DNA of 10,082 nt, from contig CAMPET010000160.1 of the NCBI GenBank assembly GCA_946803715.1, positions 158,125 through 168,206 of the forward strand, read 5' to 3'. Both the position numbers and the translations under genes were made by a program. Below the pieces are notes generated by a model. That model was not told the DNA's origin. It was given only the letters and a program-made list of their open reading frames with translations, and made no database searches. Below, in pieces: positions 6,020 to 10,082 of this stretch (positions within the stretch are counted from its first letter, which is position 1; the number at the start of each line of letters is the position of its first letter). The stretch is from Beroe ovata (lineage: Eukaryota; Ctenophora; Nuda; Beroida; Beroidae).

Positions 6020-8678
6020 GTTGGTTCTCTAATGAGACTCAATATTGATATCATGAGTATTTATAGATTTTTAAGAGAATCACAATTTAGAAAATTATAA
6101 TAATGGATCAAGTCACAGTTGTTGTGGCACCAAGTAAACAATTAGATACATACATATGTACTACATCTTAAAAACAATCATCACATTATATTATGACTCT
6201 TGGAAATTGATGACCTCTCATCTGATATCTTTGTCTTGCAGACTGGTATGACAGACAGTGATTATCCATCCATGAGTGGCCTTGGACTGGCCTCAGTCCC
6301 ATTCATAGGCCCAGTCAAGCACGTGCCTCTCCCGGTGGAACTATCTGAACAGTTCTCACATGTGCAGTGTAACTGTATAATGGGACTCCTGCCCTCTATT
6401 CGTGAGTATTGAATCTTACTGCTTACCTCACTGTACACTCCTTGCCCAGTACTCCTTGCCCAGTACTGACCTTACTACTACTACTTGAACCCACTCCCTC
6501 TCAATCCCAGACCATCCTTGCACCCCCGCCCTGTTCACTACTGACTACCGACCACTCTTACAGAGCGTGGCTGGGTAACCATTGATACAGACATCTTCTT
6601 CTGGAACTACGAGACTGGCGGTGATCTCGCATACTATGAGGGCTTGGCCGAAGTTGTGCTAAGCGTGGGACTAGTCACGCCCAAGCCAGGGGTTTTTCAG
6701 CCCCACATCAAGTTCTTACTTGTGGTGTGCACGGCAAGTGAGATTGTCGTACTGGGTGTGACTTTTGAGTCTGATGCTGACGATGAATATGCACTGATGC
6801 ATCTGCAGCCAAATCCGCTCTTCTCACTTTCATCTGATGCAGTCAACATGCTTCAGGTAAATAACCAGTGGATTTCAGCTCAATCTGTGGTTGACCAATG
6901 ATCAGTGGTTTACGGTTGTTTCACTCACTGCGAATATTTATTTGTTGCCTAGCAACCGTCACCGTCGTTCCAAACACAGGTCAGGGGGACCCCAGAGGGT
7001 CGTATCTTCTTCGCGGGGGCCGATGGTCACCTCTACGAGTTACAATATCAATCGTATCTCTCTTGGTTCGGGAAGAGGTGTAAACTGACCAATCAGAGCT
7101 CTTCTTTCTTCTCCTTCCTCGTCCCTTCAGGTTAAACGAGTTGTAACACGTGGTAACGTCATGTAACCCATAGTTACCTGTAGTAGCACCTTTTAGTGCA
7201 TGGTGAGTAACCAATAGTAACCATTGGTTACGTCTCTTGCAGCTCTCAAGTTTGGCGAGAGTGACCCGCTTGTTCAAATCGAGTATGACGTTACACGACA
7301 GCTTTTTTACTCGCGATCCGACAACGGAACCATCTGTACGTACGACCTTGGAGAAGACGGACAAGGTAAAACTTCGGAAAACTGCGACGTCTTCCGACAT
7401 GTAGCTTTTCCCAGCTTTTCGAGTGTTTGTCGAGAGAGGGGATATCCGAATTCCGAATCTCTTCACGTGGATTTGGAAAAAATTCGTTGGTAAATTCTTC
7501 CAAATTTCGTGTCGTAAAGTTCCTCTGACACTCAGGTATTGGAAGTGTGTGCAGTATAACCCAGGATACCATTCTGTCGGAAGCAATCAGAGCAGCTAAC
7601 AACCCCCACGGAATCGACAGTTCTAACTTCAAACCGCTCGTTTCCATCTGTCCAATTGCCAAGACGGACTCTTCCGCCCTCTCACTACTAGGTGAGGCCA
7701 TTAACTGCTCACCCCAACTGCTTTCGCCCACTAATTCACTACCACTATTTCCCTCACTATATTTCGAGATCTATTTTATCTTTATTATAATTTGTATGTT
7801 GGTTGTGTATTATCCGGGGTGCTATATCTTGCGCATAATTCCGCTCATAATTTCTTGCAAAATGCGTTGAATTTCGTTGAATGCTACGTGCTACGGTCCT
7901 GACAACTGCTCTGACAATTTTTGACCTCTTCATTCATTAGATTTAGTTAACGGTCACAAGGTACGAAAATCCACGCCCAGACCGCACCCTCCCTGAATGA
8001 CAGATTCAATCCCAATCAAGTATTCAGGGTCTCGAAGTGGTATAATGAACGGGAATATATTCGCAGGAGTAACCAGCTCTGGGGTTCGAATCTATTTCAG
8101 TATCAACACTGCCTCGCTGGGAGGGCGGTACAACTCACTCACACTCTCACATATTCGGATGCCGCCAGGCTTTGCGCCCAATGGACCGCCTCAGCGCCCT
8201 CTCAATGTCCACTTGGCTAGCCTCACGAGAGGTAAGAGAAGTGAGGTGTCACTATGATGACCATGGAAACACGTGTTGTCATGACTAACTCTCACTCACA
8301 GGTAATGTACAGATGTGTATGTCACAGAATGACAGTATCGACGTGGTGTGGACCATATCACCCGATACATTTGGAATAACATCCTCGCTACAAGAAACCA
8401 GCATTACCACAGCTATTGAGGGAAGAGTGTGGGCGCTGGAAGAGTCCCCTGAACCCTTCTCATTCGAAGCTAAAGTAGCTGGGACACGTGTGTATCCCCC
8501 CACCATTGTGTGTCAGCACGTGCAGCCCGCGCGGCGCTCGATCCTCCTCACGTCACAGGGCACGTTCATTCTGACCAGCATGCGCCCTGTTGACCAGCTT
8601 CATCACTTGCTGGAAACTAGCAATGGAATGGACACAGAGTCAATTGGAAACTTCTTCAAACTACACAAGGAAAAGGAG
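5864..8678 (+). CDS. NUP155: Nuclear pore protein Nup155, N-terminal half (3'-partial, 8 exons)
   Basis: The join 5864-6019, 6242-6401, 6564-6856, 6980-7130, 7243-7365, 7536-7691, 8028-8231, 8302-8678 is 1620 nt (540 codons), in phase throughout. Similarity to animal Nup155 runs the full length: SDYP near residue 57, VPLPVELSEQFSHVQCNC, TIDTDIFFWNYETGGDLAYY (112-130), GRIFFAGADGHLYE, SFLVPS, YDLGEDGQG (287-295), GVRIYFS, MRPVDQLHHLL (508-518), FFKLH. Nup155 (Nup157/Nup170 in yeast) is a scaffold of the inner ring of the nuclear pore; it contacts Nup93 and Nup35 partners and the pore membrane. The visible part is nearly all of the N-terminal beta-propeller. The alpha-solenoid half lies beyond the window (the family is about 1,390 residues). 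Met at 5864 has A at -3 and G at +4 and fits the family N-terminus length; the in-frame ATG at 5816 would add 16 residues. Confidence 0.95.
6242..6401 (+). CDS. NUP155: NUP155 exon 2
   Basis: The acceptor is TTGTCTTGCAG at 6241, the first codon is ACT in phase 0, and the donor is ATTC|GTGAGT at 6402 in phase 1. It encodes residues 53-105, including SDYPSM and the well-conserved VPLPVELSEQFSHVQCNC that leads into the first propeller blade. Confidence 0.93.
6437..6464. repeat. Two perfect 14-bp tandem copies in NUP155 intron 2
   Basis: ACTCCTTGCCCAGT at 6437-6450 is repeated exactly at 6451-6464. It is a small local duplication in a pyrimidine-rich intron. Confidence 0.9.
6564..6856 (+). CDS. 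NUP155: NUP155 exon 3
   Basis: The acceptor is CTTACAG at 6563; the split codon is C|AG (Gln106). The donor is CAG|GTAAAT at 6857 in phase 0. Residues 106-203 contain the most conserved propeller segment: a TIDTDIFFWNY strand, GGDLAYYEGL, VGLVTPKPGVFQPHIKFLL and EIVVLGV. The loop ESDADDEY is acidic and shorter than the vertebrate insert at this point. Confidence 0.95.
6980..7130 (+). CDS. NUP155: NUP155 exon 4
   Basis: The acceptor is AAACACAG at 6979 and the donor TCAG|GTTAAA at 7131 in phase 1. Residues 204-253 read GTPEGRIFFAGADGHLYELQ, then a WFGKRCKLTNQSS segment and SFLVPS. The first part matches the family phrase GRIFLAGKDGCLYE. The SFLVPS loop corresponds to the region proposed in vertebrate Nup155 to touch the pore membrane (family knowledge, not shown here). 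The alternative CAG at 6984 would break phase. Confidence 0.92.
7131..7242 (+). other. NUP155 intron 4 with 10-bp-phased GTAAC/GTTAC words
   Basis: GTAAC occurs at 7143, 7153, 7163 and GTTAC at 7173; then GTAAC at 7207, 7217 and GTTAC at 7227. Every step within each block is exactly 10 bp. GTAACCAAT (7207-7215) and ATTGGTTAC (7223-7231) form a perfect 9-bp stem with a 7-nt loop; GTAAC and GTTAC at 7163-7177 form a 5-bp stem. The hairpin ends about 11 nt before the acceptor. Confidence 0.8.
7243..7365 (+). CDS. NUP155: NUP155 exon 5
   Basis: The acceptor is CTTGCAG at 7242 and the donor CAAG|GTAAAA at 7366; phase 1 on both sides. Residues 254-294 include ESDPLVQIEYD, LFYSRSDNGTI and YDLGEDGQ, which match the family phrases DDPILQI, ILYTRSEKG and YDLGQDGQG. 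Two residues fewer than vertebrates after SFLVPS. The frame stays open into intron 5 as far as a stop at 7491-7493. Confidence 0.94.
7536..7691 (+). CDS. NUP155: NUP155 exon 6
   Basis: The acceptor is ACACTCAG at 7535 and the donor CTAG|GTGAGG at 7692; phase 1 on both sides. Residues 295-346 run from the split Gly of DGQG through SEAIRAANNPHGIDSSNFKP to VSICPIAKTDSSALSLL, matching the Nup155 segment between the DGQG strand and the LLAVT strand. Confidence 0.9.
7692..8027 (+). other. NUP155 intron 6 (336 bp)
   Basis: This is the longest complete NUP155 intron in the window, with a TA-rich core (about 7760-7870). An in-frame stop at 7994 limits how far left exon 7 can reach. A second acceptor (GACAG, 8003) in the same phase would add eight residues. 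Nothing else is seen. Confidence 0.75.
8028..8231 (+). CDS. NUP155: NUP155 exon 7
   Basis: The acceptor chosen is TATTCAG at 8027 and the donor AGAG|GTAAGA at 8232; phase 1 on both sides. Residues 347-414 include NIFAGVTSSGVRIYFS, SLTLSHIRMPPGFAP and LNVHLASLTRG, matching LLAVTHAGVRLYFS and LTLVHVRLPPGF. A stretch before NIFAG (GSRSGIMNG) is longer than in vertebrates. The alternative acceptor at 8003 would lengthen it further, so I prefer 8027. Confidence 0.87.
8232..8301 (+). other. 70-bp NUP155 intron 7 with AACACGTGTT palindrome
   Basis: The shortest intron in the window, GTAAGA...ACTCACAG. It carries a 10-bp perfect palindrome AACACGTGTT at 8268-8277, flanked by GATGACC and GTCATGAC. 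Confidence 0.8.
8302..8678 (+). CDS. NUP155: NUP155 exon 8
   Basis: The acceptor is CTCACAG at 8301 and the donor GAG|GTAGGT at 8679 in phase 0. Residues 415-540 include NDSIDVVWTISPDTFG, GRVWALEE, VCQHVQPARRSILLTSQGTF, SMRPVDQLHHLL and NFFKLHKEKE, matching the last propeller blade and the passage into the solenoid. The next exon is beyond the window, so the protein stops here only because the window ends. Confidence 0.94.
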
Positions 8679-10082
8679 GTAGGTCACTCTGATAATCGGT
8701 TTCCAAGTCAAGAACCAACATAACCCCTTCATACACGCCAGTTTGAGTGAGCATTTGAGGATAGCTCCCATTCGGATTGAGCTATACTCTTGAAACTTCT
8801 TTCATAGCTCAAGGACTATAAGAAACTCGGACAACCAAATTTTCACGTCAATCTGATACTCGGTTCCCAAGTAAAGGGCCACATTACCCTTTAGGTATCC
8901 ACCCAAAACATGCAAGTAGAGTGAGCATTTGAGGATAGCTCCCAAACGGATTGAGCTATAGTTTTGAAACTTCTATCATAGCTGAAGGACCATTAGAAAC
9001 TCGGGCAACCTAAATTATACGTCATTCTGATGATTGGTTTCCACGTTAAGGGCCGCCATAACCCCCTATCGACCCAAAACATGTAATTTTGAGTGAGCAT
9101 TTGAGAATAGCTCCCAAACGGATTGGACTATAGTTTTGAAACTTCTATCAAAGCTCAAGGACCTTTAGAAACTCAGTCAACCAAAATTTCACGTCAATCT
9201 GATACCTGGTTCCCAAGTTAAGGGCCGTCATGACCACTTATCCACCCAAAACATGCAAGTTTGAGTGAGCATTTGAGAATAGCTCCCAAACGGATCGATC
9301 GATCGACTTGAAACTTCTACCATAGCTTAAGGACCATGAGAAACTCGGACAACCAAAATTTCACGTCAATCCGATGATCGGTTGCCGAGTTAGTGGCCGT
9401 CATGACCACTTATCCACCCAAAACATGCAAGTTTGAGTGAGCATTTGAGGATAGCTCCCAAACGGATTAACCTATAGTTTTGAAACTACTATCATAGCCT
9501 AAGGAACATTAGATACTCGGACAATCAAAATTTCACGTCAATCTGATACTCGGTTCCCAAGTTAAGGGCCGTCATGACCACTTATCCACCCAAAACATGC
9601 AAGTTTGAGTGAGCATTTGTGGATAGCTCCCAAACGGATGGAGCTATAGTTTTGAAACTTATATCATGGCTTAAGGACCATTATAAACTCGGGCAACCAA
9701 AATTATACGTCAATCCGATAATTGGTTCCCAAGTTAAGGGCCGCCATAACCCCTTATCCACCCAAAACATGTAATTTTGAGTGAGCATTTGAGGATAGCT
9801 CCCAAACGGATTGGACTATAGTTTTGAAACTTCTATCAAAGCTCAAGGACCTTTAGAAACTCAGTCAACCAAAATTTCACGTCAATCTGATACTCGGTTG
9901 CCAAGTTAAGGGCCGTCATGACCACTTATCCACCCAAAACATGCTAGTTTGAGTGAGCATTTGAGGATAGCTCCCAAATGGATCGACTGATCGACTTGAA
10001 ACTTCTACCATAGCTTAAGCGGGGGGTATTCGGCAGTAAGTGGGAAGGACGGCATCACCCTATCTGGTCAAAAGTCCAAACC
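8679..10082 (+). other. NUP155 intron 8, 5' part (runs off the window)
   Basis: It starts with GTAGGT. Nearly the whole visible intron is the 172-bp tandem array. Only 10020-10082, a unique-looking stretch starting CGGGGGG, lies outside it. No acceptor with a recognisable Nup155 continuation is seen before the window end. Confidence 0.7.
8683..10019. repeat. 172-bp tandem satellite array, about 7.8 copies, four-unit higher-order pattern
   Basis: GTGAGCATTT, part of each unit, starts at 8747, 8921, 9093, 9265, 9437, 9609, 9781 and 9953: one step of 174, then six of exactly 172. By eye, units four apart are most alike (9093 with 9781 about 97 percent, 8921 with 9609 about 92 percent), while neighbours differ more (about 82-86 percent). 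This is a 688-bp four-unit higher-order repeat. The unit starting 9265 and the one starting 9953 share a GATCGA-rich variant. The array begins within five bases of the donor of exon 8 and ends abruptly at 10019, 67 nt into a unit. No coding potential is seen. Confidence 0.95.

Noticed and set aside
7366-7493. In-frame extension of NUP155 exon 5 through intron 5
   Set aside because: A normal donor at 7366 and acceptor at 7535 restore the conserved DGQG join. The 42 extra codons have no counterpart in the family, so I treat them as intron.
6981-7586. 201-codon open frame on the minus strand
   Set aside because: It lies antisense to NUP155 exons 4-6 and crosses their introns. The + strand has clear family similarity and spliced phase, and the minus translation resembles nothing.
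7291-7731. 146-codon open frame on the minus strand
   Set aside because: It is antisense to NUP155 exons 5 and 6, with no recognisable domain. It is a shadow of the real exons.
7941-7960. Possible 20-nt microexon between CATTAG and a GTACGA donor
   Set aside because: Its length is not compatible with the phase between exons 6 and 7, and no family residue is missing there.
8683-10019. CRISPR array or bacterial-type repeat
   Set aside because: The units are contiguous 172-bp monomers without spacers, in a eukaryotic intron.

Overview
The window is eukaryotic, most likely from an early-branching invertebrate. A demosponge is my best guess, from short GT-AG introns in a compact gene and from divergence from vertebrate sequence, but I cannot prove the species. 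It holds parts of two protein-coding genes, both on the + strand and head to tail. Exons were joined by eye using splice consensus, phase continuity and, for the second gene, protein-family similarity.

Left gene (114-2892): the 3' part of a C2H2 zinc-finger gene. Four coding exons (114-337, 531-732, 830-955, 2357-2892) join in frame to 362 residues. They give one C2HC-type finger, two canonical C2H2 fingers, an acidic linker exon and a long low-complexity C-terminal exon. Its introns are rich in CA/GT microsatellites. The large 1.4-kb last intron also holds a CCAAT/E-box/TATA-like cluster.

Middle (2893-5815): about 2.9 kb with no convincing gene. It is mostly AT-rich, interrupted by two GCGCGC-rich islands (about 3475-3550 and 4705-5065) that contain E2F-like sites and a strong foldback. 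A possible spliced 3' UTR and poly(A) signal for the zinc-finger gene lie at its left end. A CRE-like site plus TATA box lies at its right end, upstream of the second gene.

Right gene (5864-8678 and beyond): the 5' part of NUP155, the inner-ring scaffold nucleoporin. Eight exons join to 540 residues covering the start and almost all of the N-terminal beta-propeller. Introns are 70-336 bp. The gene is cut by the window edge, so its alpha-solenoid half is outside.

The last 1.4 kb is a NUP155 intron. It is filled by a 172-bp tandem repeat array that begins a few bases after the splice donor and is organised as a four-monomer higher-order repeat (688 bp). This is the most unusual structure in the window. 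The two genes have no evident functional link: one is a nuclear DNA-binding protein, the other a nuclear-pore scaffold.
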